64,000 nucleotides of DNA. Source: Bradyrhizobium sediminis. Lineage in GTDB: Bacteria > Pseudomonadota > Alphaproteobacteria > Rhizobiales > Xanthobacteraceae. Shown piece after piece: positions 17,815 to 27,190 of the stretch. The stretch is taken from NCBI RefSeq assembly GCF_018736105.1, contig NZ_CP076135.1, positions 3,346,001 through 3,410,000 on the forward strand. Direction: 5' to 3'. The translations under genes and the position numbers were made by a program. The notes under the pieces are model-generated. The model ran no database searches and was not told the origin of the DNA. It saw nothing but the letters and a program-made list of their open reading frames with translations. Each line of letters opens with the position of its first letter. The stretch's first letter is position 1.

Positions 17815-19236
17815 CTATTTCAGCCCGAACCACAGCGTGGCGATGCCGAGGAACGAAAAGAAGCCGACCACGTCGGTAATCGTCGTGACGAAGGTGCCCG
17901 ATGCCACCGCCGGATCGGCGCGCACCCGCTCCAGCACCATCGGAATCAGAATGCCGCCGAGCGCGCCGGCAACCAGATTGCAGATGATCGCAAGGCCGAT
18001 CACCACGCCAAGCCCCGGGATCTGGAACCAGGCCACCGCGGCGATCCCGGTGATGACGGCAAAGGCAAGGCCGTTGACGAGGCCGACCAAGCCTTCGCGC
18101 ATCACCACGCGATAGGCGTTGTTCGGGCCCAGTTCGCGGGTCGCCAGGGCGCGCACCGCGACCGTCATGGTCTGGGTCGCGGCATTGCCGCCCTGGCTGG
18201 CGACGATCGGCGCCAGCACCGCCAGCGCCACCATCTTTTCGAGCTGGCCTTCGAACAGGCCGAGCACCGAGGAGGCCAGAAAGGCGGTGGCCAGGTTGAC
18301 CAGCAGCCAGTTGAAGCGGCCCTTGGCGATGGTCCAGACGCTGTCCGACAGTTCTTCGTCCGACGTGACGCCGCCCAGCGCCTTCAGGTCTTCATCCGCT
18401 TCTTCCTCGATCACGTCGACCACGTCGTCGATGGTGATGACGCCGACCAGCCGGTCTTCGGTATCGACGACGGGAGCCGCGACCAGATTGTATTTGCCGA
18501 ACAGCCGCGCCACCTCCTCCTGGTCGTCCATGACCGAGACGCGGCGGCGGTTCTCGTCGATCAGTTCGGCCAGCAACACCGGCCGGCGCGCGCGCAACAG
18601 CGCATCCAGCGACACCGCGCCCTGCCAGTGCTGGGCGGCATCGATGGCGTAGATTTCGTAGAACCGTTCGGGCAGGTCGGGCGTTTCGCGCATGTAGTCG
18701 ATCGCCTGCCCCACGGTCCAATTGGGCGGCACCGCGATGAATTCGGTCTGCATCCGCCGGCCGGCGGAATTCTCCGGATAATCCAGGCTGCGCTCGAGCG
18801 CGTCGCGCTCCGACGGCGGCAGCTTCTCGAGGATTTCCTCCTGGTCCTCCTCGTCGAGGGCCTCCAGCAATTCGACGGCGTCGTCGGATTCCAGTTCACG
18901 GACGCCCTCCGCGACCGTCTCCGGTTCGAGTTCCTCGAGGATCTCCTCGCGGACGGAGTCGTCGACCTCGTTGAGCGCCGAAAAATCGAAATCGGCGCCG
19001 GTCAATTCGACAAGGCTGACACGGTCTTCGGGTTCGAGCGCCTCGATCAGGTCGCCGAGGTCGGCTTCATGGAGTTCGGCGACGATGGCGCGCAAAAATG
19101 CGGCATCGGCGGATTGAACCGCGCGCGTGATTTCCGCGACGAATTCGTGACGAATCCCGCCATGTTCGTCGCGCATCGGGTGACGGTCGAGCAGCGACGC
19201 GTCGGCGGCCTGGGCAGTGTCGAAATCTTCGGCCAT
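17815..19236 (-). CDS. mgtE: Magnesium transporter MgtE
   Basis: A 473-residue inner-membrane Mg2+ channel/transporter. The cytoplasmic MgtE-N superhelix (about 40-150) contains the acidic repeats ELHEADLGDLIEALEPEDR and ELESDDAVELLEALDEEDQEEIL. A CBS-domain pair (about 155-285) ends with GVITIDDVVDVIEEEADED. The C-terminal membrane domain (about 305-473) has the pore-lining SQGGNAATQTMTVAVRAL and ITDVVGFFSFLGIA. Mg2+ binding by the N and CBS domains gates the pore. The start is the ATG at 19234-19236. It is a single gene; I see no Mg2+ riboswitch in the short leader. Confidence 0.96.
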   Translation of the reverse strand: MAEDFDTAQAADASLLDRHPMRDEHGGIRHEFVAEITRAVQSADAAFLRAIVAELHEADLGDLIEALEPEDRVSLVELTGADFDFSALNEVDDSVREEILEELEPETVAEGVRELESDDAVELLEALDEEDQEEILEKLPPSERDALERSLDYPENSAGRRMQTEFIAVPPNWTVGQAIDYMRETPDLPERFYEIYAIDAAQHWQGAVSLDALLRARRPVLLAELIDENRRRVSVMDDQEEVARLFGKYNLVAAPVVDTEDRLVGVITIDDVVDVIEEEADEDLKALGGVTSDEELSDSVWTIAKGRFNWLLVNLATAFLASSVLGLFEGQLEKMVALAVLAPIVASQGGNAATQTMTVAVRALATRELGPNNAYRVVMREGLVGLVNGLAFAVITGIAAVAWFQIPGLGVVIGLAIICNLVAGALGGILIPMVLERVRADPAVASGTFVTTITDVVGFFSFLGIATLWFGLK

Positions 19237-19342
19237 ACCGCGCCTCGCCGTTTGACAGAATTCGCGAACTCGTCAGAGTTATCGCTTGACGCATTACCCA
19301 ATCGGCAACACCTAGCGCAATGAAAAATACGCGCGGACGAGC

Positions 19343-20134
19343 ATGAGCGCTGAACTGATGAAGATGCTGGGAATCGCACTCGTCGCCTCGATCGCGTGGG
19401 CCACGGCGGCGCAGGCGACGGACTGTCCGCGCCCGGGGACGCTCGGCACTTCGCGCGTTCTGACCGTCGATCCCGCCGCCACGCCGCGGGTGGGCCTGAA
19501 GAGCTTCCCGCAGACCCTGCCGCTGGCAGATCATGAGGTGGTGCTGACCTTCGATGACGGCCCGTGGCCCGCGACGACGTCGCGGGTGCTGGCGGCGCTG
19601 GCGCAAGAATGCGTGCGCGCGACCTTTTTCCTGATCGGCAAATCGGCATCGGAGCATCCAGCCCTGGTTCGGCGTCTCGCAGCCGAAGGCCACACCATCG
19701 GCCACCACACCTGGACGCACCGCAACCTCAAATACGCGAAGCCGGCTGATGCCGAGGCTGAAATCGACAAAGGCATCGCCGCGGTCGAGAAGGCGCTTCA
19801 CGGGGCCGCCACGTCGACCCCGAGCACGCCATTCTTTCGCTTTCCCTATTTCGAGATGTCCCCTCAGGCGCTCGAGAAATTGGGATCGCGGCGAATTGCG
19901 GTGTTCGGCGCCGACCTGTGGGCAAGCGACTGGAATCCCATGCCCCCGCAGGCGCAATTGAAGCTGCTTGCCGACCGGCTCAAGGCCGCCGGCAAGGGCA
20001 TCATCCTGCTGCATGACCCCAAGGCACAGACCGCGGCCATGCTGCCGGCCTTTCTGCGCTATCTCAGGGAAAATCGCTATCGCGTGGTTCATCTGGAGCC
20101 GGCGCGCAGCGTCGGGCTCACCCGCGTCCCCTAG
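19343..20134 (+). CDS. Polysaccharide deacetylase family protein (first of a tandem pair)
   Basis: A 263-residue exported carbohydrate esterase (CE4, NodB fold). A signal peptide ends near ATAAQA at 21-26. The catalytic motifs are intact: TFDDGP with Asp71/Asp72 and the metal-binding His122-x3-His126 in GHHTWTH. FFRFPYFEMS and IILLHDP supply the later motifs. It probably deacetylates N-acetylglucosamine units of peptidoglycan or an exopolysaccharide in the periplasm. A paralogue follows 89 bp downstream, same strand. The start is the ATG at 19343. Confidence 0.9.
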   Translation: MSAELMKMLGIALVASIAWATAAQATDCPRPGTLGTSRVLTVDPAATPRVGLKSFPQTLPLADHEVVLTFDDGPWPATTSRVLAALAQECVRATFFLIGKSASEHPALVRRLAAEGHTIGHHTWTHRNLKYAKPADAEAEIDKGIAAVEKALHGAATSTPSTPFFRFPYFEMSPQALEKLGSRRIAVFGADLWASDWNPMPPQAQLKLLADRLKAAGKGIILLHDPKAQTAAMLPAFLRYLRENRYRVVHLEPARSVGLTRVP

Positions 20135-20223
20135 GCTGGAATTATGTGCAAAAATCGGGCAGTTAAGGCTGCGTTCATGGCGCGGGATGTAATTTTTCGC
20201 GTAAACGGAAATGACGGTGTTGC

Positions 20224-21588
20224 ATGATCGGTAATGTGTCGCCTGGAGTACGGACCCGGCACCGGATTGCGCTGTGCCTGGGGCTGTTCGCCTGCACGGC
20301 CGCGCAGGCGGCGCCAGCGGCCGATTGCCCGGGCCATCCCGATGCGCTCGGCACCTCGCGAACCCTGGTGGTCGATCCGAAGGATCATCCCCGCATCGGC
20401 ACCATGCAATATGGCGAAACCCTGCCGCTTGCGGACGGCGAGGTGGTGCTGACCTTCGACGACGGGCCGCTGCCGCGGCACAGTAACCAGATTCTGCAAA
20501 TCCTGGCTTCGCAATGCGTGAAGGCGACCTTCTTTCTGGTCGGCCGTCAGGCCCAGGCCAATCCGGAAGGCGTCCGCAAGGTCCGCGACGCCGGCCACAC
20601 CGTCGCCACCCACAGCCAAAACCATCCGACCAACATGCACCGCTTGCCGATCGAACGCGCCCGGCAGGAGATCGACGAAGGCATTGCGTCGGTATCCGCG
20701 GCGCTGGGGGACGGCAGTGCGCCGGCCCCGTTCTTTCGTTTTCCCGGTCTCGCGCGCGCCGACGGGACCGAGGAGTACGCCGCCTCGAAGGGTGCCCAGA
20801 TCTGGAGCGCCGACTTTCCGGCCGACGACTGGCGGCCTGTCTCCTCGTCGCGGGTCTATGAACTCGCGATGCAACGGCTGCAGGCCAAGGGAAAAGGCAT
20901 TCTCCTGCTCCACGACATCCAGGCGCGAACGGTCGCCGCCTTGCCGAAGATCCTGCATGAGCTGAAAGCGCGCGGCTATCGCGTCGTGCACGTGGTGCCG
21001 GCCACTTCGGAACTGGCCGCGACGCCGACCGAGCCGCAGCAATGGCTGTTGCACCCGCCATCGGAAAACGTCGCGATCTCGCGCTGGCCGAAGATTCCCA
21101 AATTCGTTTTTGCCGAGACCGGGATGTTGCCGGTCCCTGCGGTGTCCGATTCGTACTGGAATGACGACTGGCCGGCGCCTCTCGATCGCGCCAAAGCCAA
21201 GGGGCGCGCGGGCGCCGTTCCGCTGCCGCGGCAGGAGCCCTGGCCCCGGCAGATGCCGCTGCCGCTGCAAAACGCCGCCATCGCCCTGCCCGTGCCGGCC
21301 CAGAGCGTTTTCGAACTCCGGGATCGGCCGCAACTGGCGGCCCGGGCCGTCGCGCTCCCTTCGCGCCGCGTCCGAAAAATGGCATCTGCCGGGCATGGCA
21401 AGGCTGGCATACAGCAGGTCTCGATGGAGGCTGGCGCGTCCCGGCGGGCGGTCGCCGGAAAGCCGCATCCCGGAGGCGTCAGCCGAGCAGCCGCGTCACA
21501 CACCACCGGTCGCGCAAGCCAGCACGCGGCGCAGCCGGGCCGGCGTTCCCTGAAGCGGTTGGTTCAGGTCAAGAAAGGGAGCGTGTGA
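20224..21588 (+). CDS. Polysaccharide deacetylase family protein with long C-terminal extension
   Basis: A 454-residue paralogue of the preceding gene. A signal peptide (about 1-30) leads to the same CE4 core: TFDDGP with Asp79/Asp80, His130-x3-His134 in THSQNHP, FFRFPGLA and ILLLHDI. After residue 265 it carries a 190-residue Pro/Ala/Arg-rich tail, basic at the very end (RRSLKRLVQVKKGSV), absent from its neighbour; this could bind acidic glycans or peptidoglycan. The last 13 residues suggest surface or envelope retention rather than release. The pair probably arose by tandem duplication. The start is the ATG at 20224. Confidence 0.9.
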   Translation: MIGNVSPGVRTRHRIALCLGLFACTAAQAAPAADCPGHPDALGTSRTLVVDPKDHPRIGTMQYGETLPLADGEVVLTFDDGPLPRHSNQILQILASQCVKATFFLVGRQAQANPEGVRKVRDAGHTVATHSQNHPTNMHRLPIERARQEIDEGIASVSAALGDGSAPAPFFRFPGLARADGTEEYAASKGAQIWSADFPADDWRPVSSSRVYELAMQRLQAKGKGILLLHDIQARTVAALPKILHELKARGYRVVHVVPATSELAATPTEPQQWLLHPPSENVAISRWPKIPKFVFAETGMLPVPAVSDSYWNDDWPAPLDRAKAKGRAGAVPLPRQEPWPRQMPLPLQNAAIALPVPAQSVFELRDRPQLAARAVALPSRRVRKMASAGHGKAGIQQVSMEAGASRRAVAGKPHPGGVSRAAASHTTGRASQHAAQPGRRSLKRLVQVKKGSV

Positions 21589-21592
21589 CGGA

Positions 21593-21967
21593 TCAATCCG
21601 TCACGATCTTCGCCACGCAAAGCAGCACGACCATGGCGAGGAAGAACAGGTCGATATAGGATTTCGCTTCGCCGTCACGGCGAAGCGCCCCCACCTCAAC
21701 GACGATTTGCTTGCGCGCGGAGGCAGCGCCTGGACCTTCCGCCGCCAGCCCCGCGAGGCGGCGCGCCTCGAGCTCGAGCCGCTCGATCTTCTGGAAGAAG
21801 TGGAACGAACGCAGCGCCGAGATCGCGCGCATCGAGGCGTAGACCAGCACCAGGATCGCTATGATCGCGCGGTGCTGATACTTCTCCATGTGATTCAGGC
21901 TGTAATAGACCAGCGCCAGGAAAGCGAAGTTGGAGACGATCCGGTAGATGTAGCCCAGGATTTTCAT
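21593..21967 (-). CDS. Small integral membrane protein, hypothetical
   Basis: A 124-residue protein with hydrophobic segments at residues 10-27, 33-50 and about 103-121, and a charged helical stretch (FHFFQKIERLELEARRLAGL) between them. I do not recognise a family. The start is the ATG at 21965-21967. The frame remains open to 22348 and its distal start has a vaguely signal-like head, but the intervening sequence is low-complexity and not protein-like, so the short form is preferred. The gene converges on the deacetylase gene, only 4 bp from its stop. Confidence 0.65.
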   Translation of the reverse strand: MKILGYIYRIVSNFAFLALVYYSLNHMEKYQHRAIIAILVLVYASMRAISALRSFHFFQKIERLELEARRLAGLAAEGPGAASARKQIVVEVGALRRDGEAKSYIDLFFLAMVVLLCVAKIVTD

Positions 21968-22462
21968 GCGTGTGATCCGATCGATAGTCAGCCTGGCATT
22001 TGAGCGAACGCAATTTGGGGAATGACCGCCGGCGGCTGGTATCGCTGGCCAAGACTCCCGCTTCAGTCGATCTATGCCGACTTCGTACTGTACGGCGACG
22101 TCCGTGCCGTTCGGCACCGGCGGTTGGACACCGGCGCATAGGCTTAACGGGCCAATGCTTTCATTTGCGTTTCCCGCCGGCGCCCCCGCGGTCAGCCTAC
22201 ATTTGGCGCCGGCCGACGCGTGGCGCCTGCGCTTCGGCTGCTCCGGCCTGGACTTATCTGATTCACGCTTGCCCGAATTTGCCGCGCTTGCGATCTCTGC
22301 GTGCATTTCAAGTACCAGGACGGCAACAAAGAGAGAAATCTCGCGCATCGTGAACGTATTGCCGTCTATTCTTTGGTAATGTTAACAGGGCATTACTTGT
22401 GCTAAATGGCTCCGTAGCTGCGATACTGACGGTCTGATTTCATTAACCTTTGCGATGGCCTT
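21968..22462. other. Divergent intergenic region upstream of the adhesin gene
   Basis: About 495 bp between the small membrane protein (minus) and the adhesin (plus). Long frames cross both strands without protein-like composition. Promoters for both genes should lie here, but I cannot place hexamers with confidence. The stretch near 22375-22460 is clearly more AT-rich than the rest. Confidence 0.4.
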
Positions 22463-25400
22463 TTGAATTTCGTCGAAAAATTCGATTCTGAGTCGTTCAG
22501 CGGCCGGGGTTTGTCCCCCGGCGCGCTCGACTCGTTTTCCGTGGATGTCCATCCAAAGGGCGGCGCCGGAAACGGCGGGCCCGACACTATTGTCGTCCCG
22601 GACGCCCATCTGCTGTTTTCGGGCGACTACAAGCGGTCCGGCCTGGATCTGACGCTATCGAAGGACGGCCACGAATTCGTGGTGCGCGACTACTTCCGCG
22701 GCGAGAACCGGGCCGCGCTGGCTTCTCCTGACGGCGCCAGCCTGTCCGGCAAGACCGTCGCGGCGCTCGCCGGTCAGGTCGACTATGCGCAGGCCGGCGG
22801 CACCCCGGCTCCGGACCAGATCATCGGCCACGTCACCAAGCTCGCCGGCAGCGCGACCGCCATTCGCAACGGCGTCTCGATCACGCTGAACGTCGGCGAC
22901 AACGTCCACAAAGGCGACGTCGTCCAGTCCGGAGCCGATTCGTCGCTCGGCATCACCTTCATCGACGGTACCGTGTTCGGCCTCTCCTCGAATGCGAGGA
23001 TGGTGCTGAACGAGATGATCTATAATCCGACCGGATCGAATAATTCCTCGCTGCTCACCCTGGTGCAGGGAACCATCTCGTTCGTTGCCGGCGCGACCGC
23101 GAAGCACGGCGACATGAAAGTCGAGACGCCGACCGCCACCATGGGTATCCGCGGGACGGCGGTTCTGGTGGAGATCGATTTCGACATCCCGCAGTCGGGC
23201 CTGGCGCCGCCGGTATCATTCCGGGTTCTGGTCGAGCCGAACGGCGTGACCGGCGAATATGTCCTGCTCGACAAACTGACCCTGCAGCCGATCGCGACGG
23301 TGAACCAGGCCGGAACGCAAACCATCGTCAACGGCCAGGGTGTCGTCACCTTTATCGCGTCGGCCCAGATACCCGGCGAAGCGCAGAGGCTGATCAACGA
23401 AATATTCGCCCTGAAGTTCACGGACGCCAATCCGAAGAACATCGGCATTCCGCCGCTCGACTCGATCACGCCGGAGACGTTCGTGGTCAAGCTGACGGAC
23501 GGCACGCCGATCAGCCTGACCATGATCCTGGTCAACGTGGCCGGGTTGGGCCCAGTGGCGCCACCGCCTCCGAGCGGCGGAAATAATCGCTTCCACCTCA
23601 ACATTCCGCCGGAGCTTGTCGCTTTCGGCAACAGCTTCACCGAGCGGTCGGGCACCACAGGCAATGCCGCGCTGGACACCGTGTCCGGCATCATCCGTTT
23701 TGCCGACATCAATCCCGAAGACCTTCCGACGGTGACGGCCAGCTTCGATTCCTTCGTCTACCGCAACGCCCAGCAGGCCATCGTCACTTCATCGCTGACG
23801 GCGGAGCAACTGGCCGCGATCGCTGCGGTAGATGTCCCGCTCTCGGTGATCCCGGATGGCAACAACACCAATATCGGCTTCGCGACCTGGATCTACAGCG
23901 TTCCGGATCACGCGCTCGACTTCCTCGCCGCCGGCGAGCAATTGACGCTGACCTATATGGCGCGGGTCGACACCAATTACAGCGAATACAATACGGTCGT
24001 CGTGAAGCCGTTCACGATCACGATCACCGGCACCAACGACCTGCCGACAGTCTCGGCTACCGGCTCGGCCTTTATCGAACTGCTCGGAACCAACAATCCG
24101 GTGACGGATCATGCCGAGGGCGTGATCACGTTTACCGACGTCGACCTCACGGACCGGCCGACCGTGACCGCACCGTTCGCCGGCTACGTCTACACGGCGG
24201 CCAACGGCTCGCCGCTGACGCTGACGCCGGCGCAGGAGGCCGCGATCGAGGTGGCGCTGAGCCTGACGCCGGCGACGACCAACACCCACGATGGCTCGGT
24301 GGCATGGTCGTATGACGTTCTCGACAGCAACTTCGACTTTATCGCAGCCGGCGAAACGCTGACCCTGACCTACATGGCAGTCGTCGACGACCATCATGGC
24401 GGCGTCGTCACGATACCGCTGACGCTGACGATCTCCGTTGCCGGCACCGACGACATCCCGACGATCACGGCGACCAGCGGCGGCTTTGTCGAACTCCTCG
24501 GCACCAACAATGCCACGTCCGATCATGCCGGCGGCACCATCGTCTTTACGGATGTGGACCTGACGGATCGTCCGACGATAACGGCGCCGTTCTCGGGCTA
24601 TAGCTATACGGCCGCCAACGGCACTACGGCGCTGACGCTGACGCCGCTGCAGCAAAGTGCCCTCGCGACAGCGCTGGCGCTGACGCCCTCTCCGGCCAAC
24701 GCCAACAACGGATCGGTCACATGGTCGTATGACCTCGCCGACAATCAGTTCGACTTCCTCGCCCTCGACGAAACGCTGGTGTTGACTTACACCGCCACCG
24801 TCAACGACGGCCATGGCGGCATCGTCACCACGCCGGTTACAGTCACCATCCACGGCACCAATGACGCACCGACCATCACGGCAACCAACGATTCCTTCAC
24901 CGAGCTGGCCGGCACCAACAATGCCATATCCGACCATGCCGGCGGCACCATCACCTTTGCCGATGTCGACCTGACCGACCAGCCGACGATATCAGCGCCG
25001 TTCTCGGGATATACCTATACTGCAGCGAACGGTACGACAGCGCTGACCCTGACGCCAGCGCAGCAAAGCGCGCTGGAAATCGCGCTGACGCTGACGCCTT
25101 CGCCGGCCAACGCCAACAACGGATCGGTCACATGGTCGTATGACCTGACCGACAATCAGTTCGACTTCCTCGCCCTCGACGAAACGCTGGTGTTGACTTA
25201 CACCGCCACCGTCAACGACGGCCATGGCGGGATCGTCACCACGCCGGTTACAGTCACCATCCACGGCACCAATGACGCACCGACCATCACGGCAACCAAC
25301 GATTCCTTCACCGAGCTGGCGGGCGCCAACAACGTCGCGCTCGACTATGCCGGCGGCACCATCACCTTTGCCGATGTCGACCTGACCGATCTACCGGCAG

Positions 25401-26659
25401 TCACCGCACCATTCTCGAGCTATAGCTACACGGCCTCAAACGGCACCACGGCGCTGACCCTGACACCGGCCCAGCAGAGCGCACTGGCGATCGCGCTGAC
25501 GCTGACGCCTTCGCCGACCAATGCCCACGACGGCTCGGTCACGTGGTCGTATGATTTGGCCGACAGCAATTTCGATTTCCTCGCCGCCGGCGAGACGCTG
25601 GTGTTGACTTACACCGCCACCGTCAACGACGGCCATGGCGGGATCGTCACCTTGCCAGTTGCCGTGACGATCCACGGCACCAATGACATCCCGACGATCG
25701 CCGGCGTCAACTCCGGCGACGTCACCGAAGACGTCGCGGTCGATGGTACCAACCACATCAATGCCACCGGCCAGCTCACCATCGCCGACGCCGATACCGG
25801 TCAGTCCAACTTCACCGCGCAGGCCGGCACCGCCGGCAGCAACGGCTATGGCAGCTTCATACTCGCCGCCGATGGCAACTGGACCTACACCGCCGACAAC
25901 ACCCAGGTTGCGATCCAGCAGCTCGGCGTCAACGATACCCTCACTGACAGCTTTACCGCCGTCTCCTCCGACGGCACCGCAAGCCAGCTGGTCACCGTCA
26001 CCATCCACGGCAGCAACGACGCGCCGGTGATTTCAACGGCCAATCTGCAGGTTTCCGGAACCAGCCAGACGACGGTCAGCGGGCTTTCAATTTCCGATGC
26101 GGACGTATCGCCCCCCGAAAGCTTCACGATTAGTGCCGTGACGGCAGAGGCCGCCTCGGGCAGCAGCGTGACGCCTGCGACAGGCACTGGCACCCTCGCC
26201 GACATCAACACGACGTTGGGCACCGGCATCGTCTATGATCCCGGCGCGACGCCGCCGCAGACCGATATGGTCACGTTGACCGTTACCGACGCTTCCGGCG
26301 CTACCGACATGGTGAATTTCATCTTCAACGTCGCCGATCCGCCTGCGAGCACCCCGGTGACCCTGGCGAGCACATCCGGAAACGACGTGCTGTTCGGCAC
26401 CGGCTATGAGGACCAGTTCGTCTTCGCGGCCAACTCCAATCATGACACGATCATCGATTTCACCGCCGGAACCGATCACATCGATCTGAGCGCGCTTTCC
26501 TCGATCGTCGACTCCTCGAATATCAACACCTTCCTGACGAATAATGTGACGTCGCTCGGCAACGACACTCTGATCACGCTCGACAGCAACGACAGCATTA
26601 TCCTGCGCAACGTCGCTTACAGCAGTTTGGGTACCAGCGACTTCATCGTTCACGTCTAG
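22463..26659 (+). CDS. Large FecR-domain and VCBS-type repeat adhesin, probable type I secretion substrate
   Basis: A 1398-residue acidic, Cys-free surface or secreted protein. The head (1-120) holds PDAHLLFSGDYKRSGLDLTLSKDG, common to Bradyrhizobium repeat adhesins. Residues 150-235 form a FecR-like domain (GITFIDGTVFGLSSNARMVLNEM, TATMGIRGTAV). From about residue 385 come five cadherin/VCBS-like repeats of about 137 residues, each ending in an NDxPT(I/V)-type boundary; a VCBS domain follows (about 1075-1185). The terminus (FGTGYEDQFVFAANSNHDTIIDF) is a type I secretion target. There is no signal peptide and no ABC exporter nearby. The start is TTG at 22463; an upstream ATG is closed by a stop within four codons. 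Confidence 0.85.
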   Translation: MNFVEKFDSESFSGRGLSPGALDSFSVDVHPKGGAGNGGPDTIVVPDAHLLFSGDYKRSGLDLTLSKDGHEFVVRDYFRGENRAALASPDGASLSGKTVAALAGQVDYAQAGGTPAPDQIIGHVTKLAGSATAIRNGVSITLNVGDNVHKGDVVQSGADSSLGITFIDGTVFGLSSNARMVLNEMIYNPTGSNNSSLLTLVQGTISFVAGATAKHGDMKVETPTATMGIRGTAVLVEIDFDIPQSGLAPPVSFRVLVEPNGVTGEYVLLDKLTLQPIATVNQAGTQTIVNGQGVVTFIASAQIPGEAQRLINEIFALKFTDANPKNIGIPPLDSITPETFVVKLTDGTPISLTMILVNVAGLGPVAPPPPSGGNNRFHLNIPPELVAFGNSFTERSGTTGNAALDTVSGIIRFADINPEDLPTVTASFDSFVYRNAQQAIVTSSLTAEQLAAIAAVDVPLSVIPDGNNTNIGFATWIYSVPDHALDFLAAGEQLTLTYMARVDTNYSEYNTVVVKPFTITITGTNDLPTVSATGSAFIELLGTNNPVTDHAEGVITFTDVDLTDRPTVTAPFAGYVYTAANGSPLTLTPAQEAAIEVALSLTPATTNTHDGSVAWSYDVLDSNFDFIAAGETLTLTYMAVVDDHHGGVVTIPLTLTISVAGTDDIPTITATSGGFVELLGTNNATSDHAGGTIVFTDVDLTDRPTITAPFSGYSYTAANGTTALTLTPLQQSALATALALTPSPANANNGSVTWSYDLADNQFDFLALDETLVLTYTATVNDGHGGIVTTPVTVTIHGTNDAPTITATNDSFTELAGTNNAISDHAGGTITFADVDLTDQPTISAPFSGYTYTAANGTTALTLTPAQQSALEIALTLTPSPANANNGSVTWSYDLTDNQFDFLALDETLVLTYTATVNDGHGGIVTTPVTVTIHGTNDAPTITATNDSFTELAGANNVALDYAGGTITFADVDLTDLPAVTAPFSSYSYTASNGTTALTLTPAQQSALAIALTLTPSPTNAHDGSVTWSYDLADSNFDFLAAGETLVLTYTATVNDGHGGIVTLPVAVTIHGTNDIPTIAGVNSGDVTEDVAVDGTNHINATGQLTIADADTGQSNFTAQAGTAGSNGYGSFILAADGNWTYTADNTQVAIQQLGVNDTLTDSFTAVSSDGTASQLVTVTIHGSNDAPVISTANLQVSGTSQTTVSGLSISDADVSPPESFTISAVTAEAASGSSVTPATGTGTLADINTTLGTGIVYDPGATPPQTDMVTLTVTDASGATDMVNFIFNVADPPASTPVTLASTSGNDVLFGTGYEDQFVFAANSNHDTIIDFTAGTDHIDLSALSSIVDSSNINTFLTNNVTSLGNDTLITLDSNDSIILRNVAYSSLGTSDFIVHV
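24692..24926 (+). repeat. Intragenic repeat, copy A
   Basis: A 235-bp segment of the adhesin that is nearly identical at the DNA level (I count only four small differences by eye) to copy B, 411 bp downstream. The period of 137 codons keeps the frame. Confidence 0.85.
25103..25337 (+). repeat. Intragenic repeat, copy B
   Basis: Partner of the segment at 24692-24926, offset by 411 bp. The other adhesin repeats are far more diverged, so this pair reflects a recent duplication or gene conversion. Confidence 0.85.
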
Positions 26660-26802
26660 CAAGCACCGTTGCCGGCGCCGGCTTCGATTTCGGCAATGAA
26701 ATCACCAAGGTCGATCAAAATTCGTTCGCGGGATGTGTCGGCGATTCCGGCAAGCGCATGGGGAGCGGTCACGCGCCTCAGGCGCATGCCGGAGTTTTCC
26801 AT
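26656..26802 (-). CDS. Possible 48-residue ORF, doubtful
   Basis: An ATG-initiated frame of 48 codons directly after and overlapping the adhesin stop by 4 bp on the opposite strand. The residues (ending RERILIDLGDFIAEIEAG and a few more) look protein-like, and the frame stays open about 29 codons upstream without another ATG. There is no Shine-Dalgarno. It could be a small gene, the remnant of a larger one or chance. Confidence 0.22.
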   Translation of the reverse strand: MENSGMRLRRVTAPHALAGIADTSRERILIDLGDFIAEIEAGAGNGAC

Positions 26803-26900
26803 GTGGCTTGATCGCTGGCTGTCAAAAACCAACCGGAAAGCGAGACCAGCCGTAGGTTGGGCAATGGAACCGAAATCGGAGGCATGTCAACGTTGATTTA

Positions 26901-26916
26901 TGGTGCGCTCGGAGGG
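26901..26916. repeat. Left attachment-site repeat (att) of the island
   Basis: TGGTGCGCTCGGAGGG, identical and in the same orientation as 33860-33875, the CCA end and T-arm-side acceptor sequence of tRNA-Leu(GAG). Identity stops sharply after the last G, as expected for an att core. Confidence 0.85.
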
Positions 26917-26926
26917 TGTCTCATAG

Positions 26927-27103
26927 GCGAGCAATTTCAATCGGTTGGAATTCAGGTGGGAGCGTACCGGCCCGTTAAGACCTAACGACTTTTTTGAGGA
27001 GTACTCCCACCCAGCAGAAAAAGCCGCTGCACCTGAGGACGACATCAAAGGCATGGGGTTGGAGATGCGACGGGTGATGGTCGAGTCGGACATGCCGCAG
27101 TAG
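26927..27103 (+). pseudogene. Possible start-less gene remnant
   Basis: An open frame of 58 codons after a TAG, with protein-like content (RWERTGPLRPNDFFEEY, then EDDIKGMGLEMRRVMVESDMPQ before TAG TAG). No start codon with an RBS is present until near its end. It may be the 3' end of a gene cut by island rearrangement. I recognise no family. Confidence 0.2.
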
Positions 27104-27190
27104 TAGCGGCATGTCCGTTATCGAGGGTGAAGCGGAAGTCGTATTTCGGGGCCGTCACGTCAGCTTTTGACCCGAACCGGACATTGGGCC
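27098..27190. repeat. Dispersed rhizobial intergenic repeat (FGSKAD-type)
   Basis: On the minus strand the sequence reads AATGTCCGGTTCGGGTCAAAA through to TAACGGACATGCC. I recognise this as a widespread intergenic repeat of Rhizobiales, whose spurious translation contains RFGSKAD. Arms around GTCCGNTT and GCTGAC are degenerate here. It is not a gene. Confidence 0.6.

Noticed and set aside
17773..19323. A 516-codon plus-strand frame opposite mgtE
   Set aside because: It is a His/Arg/Gln-rich shadow of MgtE, with no domain.
19067..21385. A 772-codon minus-strand frame opposite the deacetylases
   Set aside because: Arg/Ala/Pro-rich shadow of two genes with clear CE4 motifs.
21968..22348. N-terminal extension of the small membrane protein to 22348, with a signal-like start
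   Set aside because: Charged residues interrupt the supposed signal segment, there is no Shine-Dalgarno, and the intervening residues are low-complexity. The ATG at 21967 opens directly into the membrane protein.
23610..25690. Regular repeats that could suggest a CRISPR array
   Set aside because: The period is about 411 bp, in frame, and encodes protein domains; there are no short direct repeats with unique spacers, and no cas genes occur in the window.
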